64,000 bases of DNA from Amycolatopsis sp. NBC_01488 (GTDB lineage: Bacteria; Actinomycetota; Actinomycetes; Mycobacteriales; Pseudonocardiaceae): the NCBI RefSeq assembly GCF_036227105.1, contig NZ_CP109434.1, positions 501,001-565,000 on the forward strand, in the 5' to 3' direction. Made by a program: the position numbers and the translations under genes. The notes under the pieces were generated by a model. It was not told where the DNA came from. It ran no database searches and saw nothing but the letters and a program-made list of their open reading frames with translations. This document shows, one piece after another, positions 28,975 to 38,475 of the stretch (position 1 is its first letter; every line of letters starts with the position of its first letter).

Positions 28975-29937
28975 ATGGGCACGAAGCTGATCATCGACAC
29001 CGACCCGGGCGTCGACGACGCGCTGGCGATCGCGCTGGCGGCGCTGTCCCCGGACGTCGAGCTGCTGGGCGTGACGTCGGTGTTCGGCAACGTGCCACTG
29101 GACCGCACGACCTCGAACGCGCGGCGGCTGCTGGAGCTGTTCGGCCGCACCGACGTGCCCGTGGCCGCTGGGGCGGCGCGGCCGCTGGTGTATTCGAAGC
29201 CGCGTGACGCCAAGGAGGTCCACGGCGGCGACGGCCTGTCGGGCCACTCCTACACCTTGCCCGAGGCGAGCCGGCCCCTCGACGAGCGCGACGCCGTCCG
29301 GCTCATGCTGGACATCCTCGAAGCGTCGGACGAGCCGGTGACCATCGCCCCGATCGGGCCGCTGACCAACATCGCCGCGCTGTTCGCCGCCCACCCGGGC
29401 GCGGCGGCGAAGATCGCGCGACTCGTGATCATGGGTGGCGGCGTGACGTTCGGCAACAGCACCACCGCCGCCGAGTTCAACATCTGGAGCGATCCCGAAT
29501 CGGCCCGCCGGGTGCTGGTCGAAGAGGACATCCCGGTCGTGCTCGTGCCGCTCGACCTCACGCACCGCTGCGCCGTCGACGGCGAATGGCTGGCGAAGCT
29601 CGCGGCGTCCGGCCCGGTCGGCGCGACCCTCGAAGGCCTCACCGCCACCTACCGGCAGCACTACACGCGCGTCTTCGGCGAGGACCGCATGGTCATGCAC
29701 GACGCCGTCGCGGTCGCCGAGGCGATCTCGCCGGGAATCCTGCACACCGAGACCTACCGCGTCGACGTCGACTGCGGGCTGGGCCCGGCGCGCGGGCAGA
29801 CCCTGGTCGACCGGCGACGGCTCGGCGAGGACGATCCGCAGTTCAGTCCCGGCCGCCCGATCGAGGTCGCGATGGACACCGACCTCGACGGCCTGCGCGG
29901 CTTCGTCCTCGACCGCCTGACCGGGGCCGCGCGGTGA
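28975..29937 (+). CDS. Inosine-uridine-preferring nucleoside hydrolase
   Basis: A 320-residue nucleoside hydrolase that splits ribonucleosides into base and ribose. The Ca-binding N-terminal motif DTDPGVDDALAIALA is intact. VTSVFGN, APIGPLTNIA, IMGGGV, AEFNIWSDPESA and the HDAVAVAEAI region complete the site. ATG 28975 has GGGGAG at the right distance; the open frame upstream lacks family sequence. It overlaps the next gene as GTGA. It marks the left edge of the about 30-kb accessory segment that separates the Rv3034c- and Rv3037c-like genes. Confidence 0.92.
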   Translation: MGTKLIIDTDPGVDDALAIALAALSPDVELLGVTSVFGNVPLDRTTSNARRLLELFGRTDVPVAAGAARPLVYSKPRDAKEVHGGDGLSGHSYTLPEASRPLDERDAVRLMLDILEASDEPVTIAPIGPLTNIAALFAAHPGAAAKIARLVIMGGGVTFGNSTTAAEFNIWSDPESARRVLVEEDIPVVLVPLDLTHRCAVDGEWLAKLAASGPVGATLEGLTATYRQHYTRVFGEDRMVMHDAVAVAEAISPGILHTETYRVDVDCGLGPARGQTLVDRRRLGEDDPQFSPGRPIEVAMDTDLDGLRGFVLDRLTGAAR

Positions 29938-31073
29938 GCGAAGAGCCCGAGGCCGTGCCGGAGGAGACGCCCGAGCCCCGCCGCCGGAAGGCCGCCGTCG
30001 TGGTGGCCGCGGTGGTCGTGGTCGCCGCCGCGCTCGTCGTCGGCGTCCAGTTCGCGCCGAAGCAGCAGGAGACGGAGAACGCCGCCGCGACGAGCACGCC
30101 CACGCCGTCTGTCGCGAAAACGACCACGCCTCCGCAGACGTCGACGCCGCCGAAGGTGCCCGAAGCGAGCGAGTTCGACGCCTGGGCGTCCAAGACCAGC
30201 CAGTGGCTCGACATCCCGCTGCGCGCGATGGTCGGCTACGCGAAAGCGACGACGAAGCTGAGCAAGGACGTTCCCGGCTGCCACCTTTCGTGGGTGACGC
30301 TGGCCGCGGTCGGAAAAGTGACCACCGACCACGGCCGTGCACGCGGCGGGCAGATCGGCACCACCGGCGTCCTCGACAAGCCGCTGGCCACGATCGAGGT
30401 GCGCGACTTCTACGACAAGGTCGTCTCGACGGCGAACGCCGCCGGGCCGATGCAGCTCTCCCCCGCGCTCTGGGCGAAGTACCAGGCGAGCTACGCGGGC
30501 GGGAAGCCCGATGTCCAAAACATCGACGACGCCGCGCTGACCACGGGCCGCGCGCTGTGCGACGGCGGCGCCGACCTCTCCCAGGGCCAGCCGTGGTGGG
30601 ACTCGGTCGCGAAGCTGCAGTCGGCGCCGCTGTTCCTGCACCGGACGCTGGCCACGGTGAACGTCTACGGCACGGTCGGCCAGGCCGCGGCGCCGCCGAA
30701 CCCGGCGGTGCTGAGCGCGGTGAACTTCGCCATCGACAAGATCGGCCTCCCCTACATCTGGGGCGGCAACGGCACCGGCGGCAGCGACCCGGGCTTCGAC
30801 TGCTCGGGCCTGACGACGGCGGCGTACGCGAGCGCCGGCGTCAAGCTGATGCGCACGGCCGACACGCAGTTCCGGAGCGTCCCGCACGTGACCGACCCGC
30901 AGCTGGGCGACCTGATCTTCTACGGCGAGCCGTCGACGAAGATCCACCACGTCGGCCTCTACATCGGCAACCAGCAGATGATCGACGCACCGCAGACCGG
31001 CCAGGCCGTGCAGGTGCACACCTACCGCAAGGACGGCGACGACTACGCGGGCGCCGGCCGCCCGACGGCCTGA
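29934..31073 (+). CDS. Membrane-anchored NlpC/P60 endopeptidase
   Basis: A 379-residue cell-wall hydrolase. The cytoplasmic Glu/Pro-rich start (residues 1-20) precedes a membrane anchor (about 22-42, AAVVVAAVVVVAAALVVG). A Thr/Pro linker and a lysozyme-like helical region (LTLAAVGKVTTDHGRA, MQLSPALW; a transglycosylase-like fold) follow. The C-terminal NlpC/P60 domain has its catalytic Cys in FDCSGLTTAAY and His in KIHHVGLYIG. Peptidoglycan stem-peptide cleavage outside the membrane is the expected role. The GTG start overlaps the nucleoside hydrolase stop. Confidence 0.87.
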   Translation: MSEEPEAVPEETPEPRRRKAAVVVAAVVVVAAALVVGVQFAPKQQETENAAATSTPTPSVAKTTTPPQTSTPPKVPEASEFDAWASKTSQWLDIPLRAMVGYAKATTKLSKDVPGCHLSWVTLAAVGKVTTDHGRARGGQIGTTGVLDKPLATIEVRDFYDKVVSTANAAGPMQLSPALWAKYQASYAGGKPDVQNIDDAALTTGRALCDGGADLSQGQPWWDSVAKLQSAPLFLHRTLATVNVYGTVGQAAAPPNPAVLSAVNFAIDKIGLPYIWGGNGTGGSDPGFDCSGLTTAAYASAGVKLMRTADTQFRSVPHVTDPQLGDLIFYGEPSTKIHHVGLYIGNQQMIDAPQTGQAVQVHTYRKDGDDYAGAGRPTA

Positions 31074-31162
31074 CCCAGGTCGCCGGGATAAGGATTGGAC
31101 GGCGCGACGCCCGGGCTTGTAGCTTGCCCTGGATCGTGACACCGCCCGAGGAGGTGAGACCC

Positions 31163-32726
<1,564 letters not shown>

Positions 32727-32737
32727 ATCCGGTGATC

Positions 32738-32780
32738 GGGTGCGTCCCAGCGGGGAGAACGGCCAGGATGGGACGCACCC
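32738..32780. promoter_or_regulatory. 12-bp perfect inverted repeat before the YciI gene
   Basis: gggtgcgtccca (32738-32749) and its exact reverse complement (32769-32780) flank a 19-base spacer, 12 bases after the monooxygenase stop and 18 before the next ATG. It may be a terminator for the monooxygenase or an operator or attenuator of the YciI gene. Confidence 0.6.
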
Positions 32781-32798
32781 GTACCGAGGAGAACCACG

Positions 32799-33206
32799 AT
32801 GGCCAAGTACCTCCTGCTCAAGCACTACCGCGGAGCTCCGGCGCCGGTGAACGACGTGCCGATGGGCCAGTGGACGCCCGAAGAGGTCTCGGCGCACCTG
32901 AAGTACATGGAGGACTTCGCGGCCCGGCTCCAGGAGACCGGCGAGTACGTCGACCACCAGGCGCTCGCCCCCGAGGGGACGTTCGTCCGGTTCGACGGCG
33001 AGGGCCGCCCGCCGGTCACCGACGGGCCGTTCGCCGAGACCAAGGACCTCATCGCCGGCTGGATGGCGATCGACGTCGACAGCTACGAGCGCGCCCTCGA
33101 ACTGGCCGGGGAACTGTCGGCGGCGCCCGGCGCGGGCGGGAAGCCGGTCGCGGAGTGGCTGGAGCTGCGGCCGTACTACGGTTCGACACCCACGACTATC
33201 AAGTGA
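32799..33206 (+). CDS. YciI-like (DGPF domain) protein, ECF42 module 1
   Basis: A 135-residue YCII-fold protein with the family signature VTDGPFAETKDLIAGWMAID and a MAKYLLLKHYRG start. Such DGPF proteins are characteristic partners of ECF42 sigma factors (established for Streptomyces venezuelae). Their biochemical role is unresolved. ATG 32799 has a GAGGAGAA ribosome site. It is upstream of, but separated by 86 bp from, the PPOX-VOC-sigma operon, which has its own candidate ECF42 promoter. Confidence 0.85.
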   Translation: MAKYLLLKHYRGAPAPVNDVPMGQWTPEEVSAHLKYMEDFAARLQETGEYVDHQALAPEGTFVRFDGEGRPPVTDGPFAETKDLIAGWMAIDVDSYERALELAGELSAAPGAGGKPVAEWLELRPYYGSTPTTIK

Positions 33207-33226
33207 CCCACGTCACAGTCGAGCTG

Positions 33227-33253
33227 TGTCGAGACGCCGTCCGCAGCTGCGTC
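33227..33253 (+). promoter_or_regulatory. Candidate ECF42 promoter (module 1)
   Basis: TGTCGA (33227-33232), 17 bases, CGTC (33250-33253), about 40 bases before the PPOX start. This matches the published ECF42 consensus as I recall it: TGTCGA at -35 and CG(A/T)C at -10. The second ECF42 module has TGTAGA-N17-CGTC in the same place. Confidence 0.65.
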
Positions 33254-33292
33254 CCGGGCACGAAGCACAGCCGATCCGACGAGGAGACCGAC

Positions 33293-33790
33293 ATGCAGCA
33301 GCGCACCATCGACGAGGTCCTGAACCGCCCGTACAGCCAGGAACTCCTGGCCAGGGACCTGACCCGGCTGGCCTACACCGCGCTCGACGGCACGCCCCGC
33401 GTGATCCCGATCGCGTTCACCTGGAACGGCTCGCAGATCGTCCTGTGCACCCCCACGAACGCCCCCAAACTGCCCGCGCTGCGCCGCAACCCGGCGGTCG
33501 CCCTGACGATCGACACCGAGGTGCACCCGCCGAAGATCCTGCTCATCCGCGGGCGGGCCGAGCTGGACGTCGTCGAGGGCATCCCGGACGAGTACCTGCA
33601 GTTCAACGGCACCTACGAGATGACACCGGAGCAGCGAGTGGAGTGGGAAGAGGGCGTGCGGTCGCTTTACGACGGCATGGTCCGGATCGTCGTCACGCCG
33701 ACCTGGGCCAAGCTGATCGACTTCGAGACGACGCTGCCCACCGCCGTCGAGGAACTGGTGCGGCGGCGCGACGAGCGTCAGGACGCCTGA
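33293..33790 (+). CDS. Pyridoxamine-5'-phosphate-oxidase-fold protein
   Basis: A 165-residue split-barrel flavin- or F420-binding protein. IDEVLNRPYSQELLARD, LDGTPRVIPIAFTWNGSQIV and APKLPALRRNPAVALTIDTE are typical of the small PPOX-family proteins of actinobacteria. The substrate is unknown; reduction of small electrophiles is a common guess for the fold. ATG 33293 has GAGGAGA upstream. It is the first gene of an operon with a VOC-fold protein and an ECF42 sigma factor, downstream of a candidate ECF42 promoter. Confidence 0.85.
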   Translation: MQQRTIDEVLNRPYSQELLARDLTRLAYTALDGTPRVIPIAFTWNGSQIVLCTPTNAPKLPALRRNPAVALTIDTEVHPPKILLIRGRAELDVVEGIPDEYLQFNGTYEMTPEQRVEWEEGVRSLYDGMVRIVVTPTWAKLIDFETTLPTAVEELVRRRDERQDA

Positions 33791-33804
33791 GGAGGGAAAT
33801 CACC

Positions 33805-34251
33805 ATGGAGAACAAGACCTTTCCGCGACTGGAACACCTCGGCGTCGTCGTGCGGGACCTCGCGGCCGCGACGGCCTTCTTCGTCGAGCTCGGGCTCGAG
33901 GTGGAGGGCGAGGCGACGGTCGAGGGTCCCGCGGTCGACCGCATCAACGGCCTCGACGGCGTGCGGTCGGACATCGTGATGCTGCGGCCGCCGGACGGCC
34001 ACGGACGGCTCGAGCTGGCCCGCTACCACACGCCGGCCGGCCCGGAAGGCGACCCGCGGGCGCCCGCGAACACACCCGGCCTCCGGCACGTCCTCTTCGA
34101 GGTCGAAGGCATCGAGGACGTTCTCGACCGGCTGCGGCCGCACGGCGCCGAGCTGGTCGGCGAGGTGGTGCAGTACGAGGACAGCTGGCGGCTCTGCTAC
34201 GTCCGCGGCCCCGAGGGGATCATCGTCGAACTGGCCGAACGGGTCCGGTGA
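33805..34251 (+). CDS. VOC family (glyoxalase/bleomycin-resistance fold) protein
   Basis: A 148-residue vicinal-oxygen-chelate protein with two beta-alpha-beta-beta-beta units. LEHLGVVVRDLAAATAFFVELG begins the first; GLRHVLFEVEGIEDVLDRL and the final RGPEGIIVELAE form the second. Candidate metal ligands are the first His, the Glu of LELARYH and the last Glu. ATG 33805 follows GGAGGGAAA. It is three bases from the ECF42 gene, so probably co-translated. Confidence 0.87.
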   Translation: MENKTFPRLEHLGVVVRDLAAATAFFVELGLEVEGEATVEGPAVDRINGLDGVRSDIVMLRPPDGHGRLELARYHTPAGPEGDPRAPANTPGLRHVLFEVEGIEDVLDRLRPHGAELVGEVVQYEDSWRLCYVRGPEGIIVELAERVR

Positions 34252-34254
34252 CGC

Positions 34255-35400
34255 GTGGACGAAGTGCTGCTCCGGAGCCTGACGCCGAACGTGCTCGGAA
34301 TCCTCGTCCGGCGCGGCGCCGACTTCGCGGCGGCCGAGGACGCCGTGCAGGACGCGCTGGTCGAGGCCCTCCGCGTCTGGCCGGCCGACCCACCGCGTGA
34401 TCCGAAGGGCTGGCTGGTGACGGTCGCGTGGCGCAAGTTCCTCGACGCGGCCCGGTCGGACACCGCGCGGCGGCGGCGTGAGGACCTCGTCGACGTCGAG
34501 CCGGCGCCCGGGCCGGCGTCGGCCGAGGACGACACGCTCCAGCTGTACTTCCTGTGCGCGCACCCGTCGCTGACGCCGTCTTCGGCGGTCGCGCTCACCT
34601 TGCGCGCTGTCGGCGGATTGACCACGCGCCAGATCGCGCAGGCGTACCTGGTCCCCGAAACGACCATGGCGCAGCGGATCAGCCGGGCGAAGCGGACGGT
34701 CGGGCAGGTGCGGCTGGACCAGCTCGGCGACGTCGCGACCGTGCTGCGCGTCCTCTACCTCGTGTTCAACGAGGGTTACTCCGGCGACGTCGACCTGGCC
34801 GCCGAGGCCATCCGGCTGACCCGGCAGCTCGCGGCCGCGACCGACCACCCCGAGGTCGCGGGGCTGCTGGCGCTCATGCTGCTGCACCACGCCCGGCGCG
34901 CGGGCCGGACCGCGGCCGACGGCAGCCTGGTGCCGCTCGCCGAACAGGACCGCGGCCGGTGGGACACGCGGGCGATCGCCGAGGGCGTGGGGATCCTGCA
35001 GACGGCGCTCGCCCGCGACCGGCTGGGCGAGTTCCAGGCGCAGGCGGCCATCGCGGCCCTGCACGCGGACGCGCAGACCGCCGAGGAGACGGACTGGGTG
35101 CAGATCGTCGAGTGGTACGACGAGCTCGCGCGCCTGACCGACAGCCCGGTGGTCCGGCTCAACCGCGCGGTGGCGGTGGGCGAGGCCGACGGGCCGCGCG
35201 CCGGGTTGACGGCCCTCGCGGAGCTGGACGAGACGCTCCCCCGCCACACGGCGGTGGCGGCCTACCTCCACGAGCGCGACGGCGACCTGGAGACGGCGGC
35301 GCGGTTGTACGCCGAAGCGGCTCTCAAGGCGGCCAACCTCGCTGAACGCGACCATCTGACTCGGCAGGCTGCGCGGCTCAACACCCACCTGCGTGGCTGA
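34255..35400 (+). CDS. ECF42-group RNA polymerase sigma factor with TPR-like C-terminus (module 1)
   Basis: A 381-residue sigma factor. Region 2 (FAAAEDAVQDALVEALRVWP, DPKGWLVTVAWRKFLDAARS) and region 4 (ALTLRAVGGLTTRQIAQAYL, then VPETTMAQRISRAKR) are followed by a helical extension of about 200 residues with the NEGYSGDVDLAAEAIRL motif. This defines ECF42 (DUF6596). No anti-sigma gene is present; in this group the extension itself is needed for activity. GTG 34255 is used. The candidate promoter 1 kb upstream implies autoregulation of the PPOX-VOC-sigma operon. Confidence 0.92.
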   Translation: MDEVLLRSLTPNVLGILVRRGADFAAAEDAVQDALVEALRVWPADPPRDPKGWLVTVAWRKFLDAARSDTARRRREDLVDVEPAPGPASAEDDTLQLYFLCAHPSLTPSSAVALTLRAVGGLTTRQIAQAYLVPETTMAQRISRAKRTVGQVRLDQLGDVATVLRVLYLVFNEGYSGDVDLAAEAIRLTRQLAAATDHPEVAGLLALMLLHHARRAGRTAADGSLVPLAEQDRGRWDTRAIAEGVGILQTALARDRLGEFQAQAAIAALHADAQTAEETDWVQIVEWYDELARLTDSPVVRLNRAVAVGEADGPRAGLTALAELDETLPRHTAVAAYLHERDGDLETAARLYAEAALKAANLAERDHLTRQAARLNTHLRG

Positions 35401-35418
35401 CGACCGGCGACGCTGTCG

Positions 35419-35815
35419 GCCGTGGTCGGCTCGAGGGCAACGCGCATGGTCGAGGCCGACCCGACGCTCGTCGAGTCGCGATCGACTGGACGAGCGGGTG
35501 GCTCGCGACCAGCCTGCGGGGTGCCGAGCCGTGGTCGACTGACGACCACAGGCGCGGCCGAGAACCGACCCGCTGCGCCACGCCCGTGGTCGACTCAACG
35601 ACCACAGGCGCGGCCGACGACCAAGTCCGCAATACGCCTAGCCGTGGTCGCCCCGAAGACCACAAGCGCGGCCCGAGGAGCGACCCGCGATGTGCCAGCC
35701 GTGGTCCACCCAACGAGCACAGGCGCGGCCGAGGACCAACCTGCCACGCAAGCCGTGGCCGGCTCGACGACCACTGGCACCGATGGCAGCGGCCCGAGCC
35801 GCGTCGCCGGGCGGT
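35419..35815. repeat. Array of hairpin-forming repeats of about 55 bp
   Basis: Units beginning GCCGTGGTCG recur at 35419, 35528, 35582, 35641, 35698 and 35752, spaced 54-59 bp (the first gap is two unit lengths). Each unit contains GTGGTCG-N4-10-CGACCAC, a hairpin, followed by AGGCGCGGCC and a more variable tail ending in CGACC or similar. The array fills the 417-bp gap between the ECF42 gene and the convergent hydrolase. No protein-coding potential is convincing. Similar hairpins occur at 13829 and, on the other strand, near 10490-10540. Confidence 0.75.
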
Positions 35816-35817
35816 CG

Positions 35818-36639
35818 TCAACCCAGGTGGTCGTTCGCTCCGCCGGCCCACGCGATGTAGCGCTCGGCCGACCGCCTCACCGCCCCCTTCGCGTCGCCGA
35901 GGATCTTGCCGCCCAGGAGGCCGTAAAGGCGGTCGAACTCGTACGGCTCCAGCCGGTCCACGATCCGCCGCACCAAGCCCGGCGAGAGTGGGATCTTGTT
36001 CGGGTAGCTGCGCATGAACGTCACCCAGCCGGCCGCGGCCACCGGGACCATCGTGTCGCCGACCAGCAGCACTCCGCCGGTCTCGGTGGCGATGTGGGCC
36101 ACCGCCGCGCCTGGGAAGTGGCCGCCCGCCTCGATGAGCGTCACGCCCGGGAGCACCTCTTCGGTACCGGACCACGTCCGGATCACCGGGTCCTCGCGCC
36201 GCACCCAGTGCCGGTCCGCCGCGTGCACCAGCACCGGGATGCCGCCGAGCCGGTGGCTCCAGCTGACCTGGGAGCCGTACATGTGCGGGTGGCTGGCAAC
36301 GATCACCGCGGCCCCGCTCAGCTCCTCGATCTTCGCCACGAGCGCCGCGTCGAGGTGGTTCGGCGGGTCCCACAGCAGGTTTCCTCCCGCGGTCCGGGCC
36401 AGGTGCGTCCACTGGCCGATGCCGAACGGCGGTTCGCGGTTGAACCGGTGCAGCCCCGGTTCCAGCTCCTCGTGCACGACTTCGTGGCCGTCGGCCGAAA
36501 GCTTGGCCAGGGTCGTCCACACCTGGCCCGAGGCAGGTACCCACTGGCGGTCGTCGGCGCAGATGGCGCAGGTGCCGGCCGGGGGCCGGTCGGTGTCGGG
36601 GTGCTCGACCCCGCAGGTTCCGCAGATCCAGATCGTCAT
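35818..36639 (-). CDS. MBL-fold hydrolase with N-terminal zinc ribbon
   Basis: A 273-residue protein. Residues 1-32 form a small zinc ribbon (ICGTCGVEHP, then CAIC). A metallo-beta-lactamase-like fold follows with ASHPHMYGSQVSWS at the position of HxHxDH, AGGHFPGAAVAH and LLVGDTMV. Two of the usual metal ligands (the DH of HxHxDH) are replaced, so metal binding may be partial or altered. The substrate is unknown. Its ATG overlaps the upstream alpha/beta-hydrolase stop (ATGA), forming a two-gene operon. Confidence 0.8.
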   Translation of the reverse strand: MTIWICGTCGVEHPDTDRPPAGTCAICADDRQWVPASGQVWTTLAKLSADGHEVVHEELEPGLHRFNREPPFGIGQWTHLARTAGGNLLWDPPNHLDAALVAKIEELSGAAVIVASHPHMYGSQVSWSHRLGGIPVLVHAADRHWVRREDPVIRTWSGTEEVLPGVTLIEAGGHFPGAAVAHIATETGGVLLVGDTMVPVAAAGWVTFMRSYPNKIPLSPGLVRRIVDRLEPYEFDRLYGLLGGKILGDAKGAVRRSAERYIAWAGGANDHLG

Positions 36640-37481
36640 GACGCCAGTCTTGAGGCTCCAGCGAGGTCGAGGTCAAGGAACTCCTTCAGCAGCGGGACCA
36701 GGACGTCCGGCCGGTCCAGCGGGACGATGTGGCCGCAGTCCTCGACGACGTGGGCCACGAGGTCGTCGGCGACCGGCCGCAACTGGCGCGCGAGGGTGTC
36801 GCCCACCGGGTGCGCGCCGATCGCCATGGTGGGCACGGTGAGCCGTCCGGCCGCGACGGCGTCCTCGATCTGCCGGGCGCTGACCGGCATCGCGCGGTAG
36901 TGGGCGAAGGCAGCGCGTAGTGCGTCGCGCCCCGTGTAGGAAGCGACGAAGTGGTCGCGGATCTCGCGTGGCACCCCGCAGCCGCGAGTGCCCGCGTTCA
37001 GGAACCAGTCGACGTACTCCGCTTCGTGTCCACTGAGGACGGTCTCGGCGAGTCCCTCGACGGCGTGGAACCCGAACCACCAGGGTGGTCCGCCGGCCAG
37101 GAAGTCCTCGGCGCCGGGCAGCCGGCCCAGCAGCGATTCCACCAGGACGAGCCGCCGGACGCGCCCGGGACGTCGCATCGCCAGCAGGAACGCCGGCGGT
37201 GCGCCCGCGTCGATGCCGACCACGGCCGCCGTCGACTCCCCGAGCGCGTCGAGGAGCGCTTCGGCGTCGGCGGCGAGGGTGGCCGCGTCGTAGCCGCTTT
37301 CCGGACGCTCCGACTCGCCGAGCCCACGCAGGTCCGGCGCGATGACCCGGTGGCGCGAAGCCAGGTGCGGGACGACCTCGGCCCAGAGCCGCCGGGTGTG
37401 CGGAAAACCGTGCAGCAGCAGGACCGCGGGCCCCTCCCCGGTGACCGTGACGCCGACTTCGATGCCGTTCACCCGCAGCAT
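36636..37481 (-). CDS. Alpha/beta hydrolase, epoxide-hydrolase-like
   Basis: A 281-residue alpha/beta hydrolase. LLLHGFPHTRRLWAEVVPHL contains the oxyanion HGFP motif. APDLRGLGESERP follows, and the nucleophile elbow reads VVGIDAGAPPAF with Asp in place of Ser, as in epoxide hydrolases and haloalkane dehalogenases. DCGHIVPLDRP supplies the His. ATG 37481 starts it, divergent from an HxlR regulator that likely controls it. Confidence 0.85.
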   Translation of the reverse strand: MLRVNGIEVGVTVTGEGPAVLLLHGFPHTRRLWAEVVPHLASRHRVIAPDLRGLGESERPESGYDAATLAADAEALLDALGESTAAVVGIDAGAPPAFLLAMRRPGRVRRLVLVESLLGRLPGAEDFLAGGPPWWFGFHAVEGLAETVLSGHEAEYVDWFLNAGTRGCGVPREIRDHFVASYTGRDALRAAFAHYRAMPVSARQIEDAVAAGRLTVPTMAIGAHPVGDTLARQLRPVADDLVAHVVEDCGHIVPLDRPDVLVPLLKEFLDLDLAGASRLAS

Positions 37482-37493
37482 GACTCTCCCTTG

Positions 37494-37512
37494 CGGTTAC
37501 CATTGGTTACCA
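37494..37512. promoter_or_regulatory. Candidate HxlR operator
   Basis: GGTTACCA is repeated directly in cGGTTACCAttGGTTACCA, 12 bases upstream of the hydrolase start. AACCGTAAGTAAC follows at 37515-37527 and supplies an inverted copy of the GTTAC half-site. HxlR proteins commonly bind paired repeats at such divergent promoters. Confidence 0.5.
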
Positions 37513-37578
37513 GAAAACCGTAAGTAACTTCGAAGCCGCGGCCAAGACGGCACTTTCCCGACAGGTGGTGAGCTCCAG

Positions 37579-37950
37579 GTGACCCCCTCCCCGCGCGGCG
37601 ACCTGTTCGACCCGGCGTGCCCGACGCGCCGGCTGCTCGACCGGATCGGCACGAAGTGGACGTCGATGGCGGTCAAGGTGCTGGCCGAGGCGGACCCGCG
37701 CGAGGTGCGGTTCGCCGAGCTGCAACGGCGGATGCCGGGGGTGTCGCAGAAGATGCTGTCGGTGACGTTGCGCTCGCTGACCCGCGACGGCCTGGTCGCG
37801 CGCCGCGTCGAGCCGACGGTGCCGCCGAAGGTCCACTACCGGCTCACGGACCTGGGCCGGTCGCTGGAGATCCCCTTGGCGGCGCTGCGGAACTGGGCGG
37901 AGGAGAACATGGCGGCGATCGACCGGGCCCACGTGGCCGCGGAGGACTAG
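37579..37950 (+). CDS. HxlR-type winged-helix regulator
   Basis: A 123-residue MarR-like HxlR protein. CPTRRLLDRIGTKWTSMAVK holds the conserved single Cys and GxKW motif. RFAELQRRMPGVSQKMLSVTLR is the DNA-reading helix pair and HYRLTDLGRSL the wing. GTG 37579 is the start. It is divergent from the epoxide-hydrolase-like operon. The conserved Cys suggests thiol or electrophile sensing, as in HypR/QorR relatives (inference). Confidence 0.88.
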   Translation: MTPSPRGDLFDPACPTRRLLDRIGTKWTSMAVKVLAEADPREVRFAELQRRMPGVSQKMLSVTLRSLTRDGLVARRVEPTVPPKVHYRLTDLGRSLEIPLAALRNWAEENMAAIDRAHVAAED

Positions 37951-38046
37951 CCACGCGGTAGCGCGGGCGGCCAAGACCGGTGCGGTCCTGCCGCCGGTGC
38001 TCGACATCGGTGCCCACCTCGGCACGGCCGCCGTCGCCGGACCGGC

Positions 38047-38415
38047 TCAGGCCGGCCCGGCGAGGCCGATCAGGTTTCCCTCGGGGTCGGCGAAGTGGGC
38101 GACGACCAGGTCCCGCCCCGGCGCGTGGTCCGGGCCCATCCGGCGGGTACCGCCGAGGCGTTCGGCCTCCGCCAGCGCCGCCTCGACGTCCGGGACGCCC
38201 ACGTAGAACACCACGTGGCTCTCGTGGCCCACACCGCCGCCGACGCCGCCCGGGATGCCGGCCGTTTCGACGAAGCCGTAGTTGCCCGCTTCCGACACCT
38301 GGTCCGACACCGGCCCCGACGTGTCGAACGACCAGCCGAACAGCTCGCCGTAGTACCCGCGCAAGCGCGCCGGGTCGGTGCCGATGATCTCGAAGTGCAC
38401 GACCGGATTGCCCAT
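38047..38415 (-). CDS. VOC family protein
   Basis: A 122-residue glyoxalase-fold protein of the type that begins VVHFEIIGTDPARLRGYYGELFGWSFD. It continues GNYGFVETAGIPGGVGGGVG, HVVFYVGVPDVEAALAEAERLGG and ends HFADPEGNLIGL. Ligands His, Glu and the last residues are in place. ATG 38415 is chosen; the frame extends three codons. It is divergent from a second HxlR regulator with a palindrome in the 60-bp gap. Substrate unknown. Confidence 0.85.
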   Translation of the reverse strand: MGNPVVHFEIIGTDPARLRGYYGELFGWSFDTSGPVSDQVSEAGNYGFVETAGIPGGVGGGVGHESHVVFYVGVPDVEAALAEAERLGGTRRMGPDHAPGRDLVVAHFADPEGNLIGLAGPA

Positions 38416-38438
38416 GGCGGCCACCGTACGCCTTTGTA

Positions 38439-38453
38439 GTTGTTAAAAACAAC
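38439..38453. promoter_or_regulatory. Operator palindrome GTTGTT-aaa-AACAAC
   Basis: A perfect 6-bp inverted repeat lies between the divergent VOC and HxlR genes, with a further GTTGTA half-site at 38460. It is the likely operator of the adjacent HxlR regulator. Confidence 0.6.
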
Positions 38454-38475
38454 CTCGGAGTTGTAGATTGGTACC

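Noticed and set aside
28318..29212. Extended N-terminus of the hexapeptide acyltransferase (frame open to 29213)
   Set aside because: The extension runs antisense to the nucleoside hydrolase start and has no acyltransferase features; the divergent promoters must lie in the gap.
31111..31131. Rifamycin-associated element (RAE) at gggcttgtagcttgccc
   Set aside because: A GGGC/GCCC-ended symmetry exists upstream of the rox-like gene, but the inner bases do not pair and I cannot recall the RAE consensus precisely enough to claim a match. Alignment with known RAE sites would decide.
35419..35815. CRISPR array
   Set aside because: Units of 54-59 bp are similar over most of their length with no alternation of exact repeat and unique spacer, and no cas genes are nearby.
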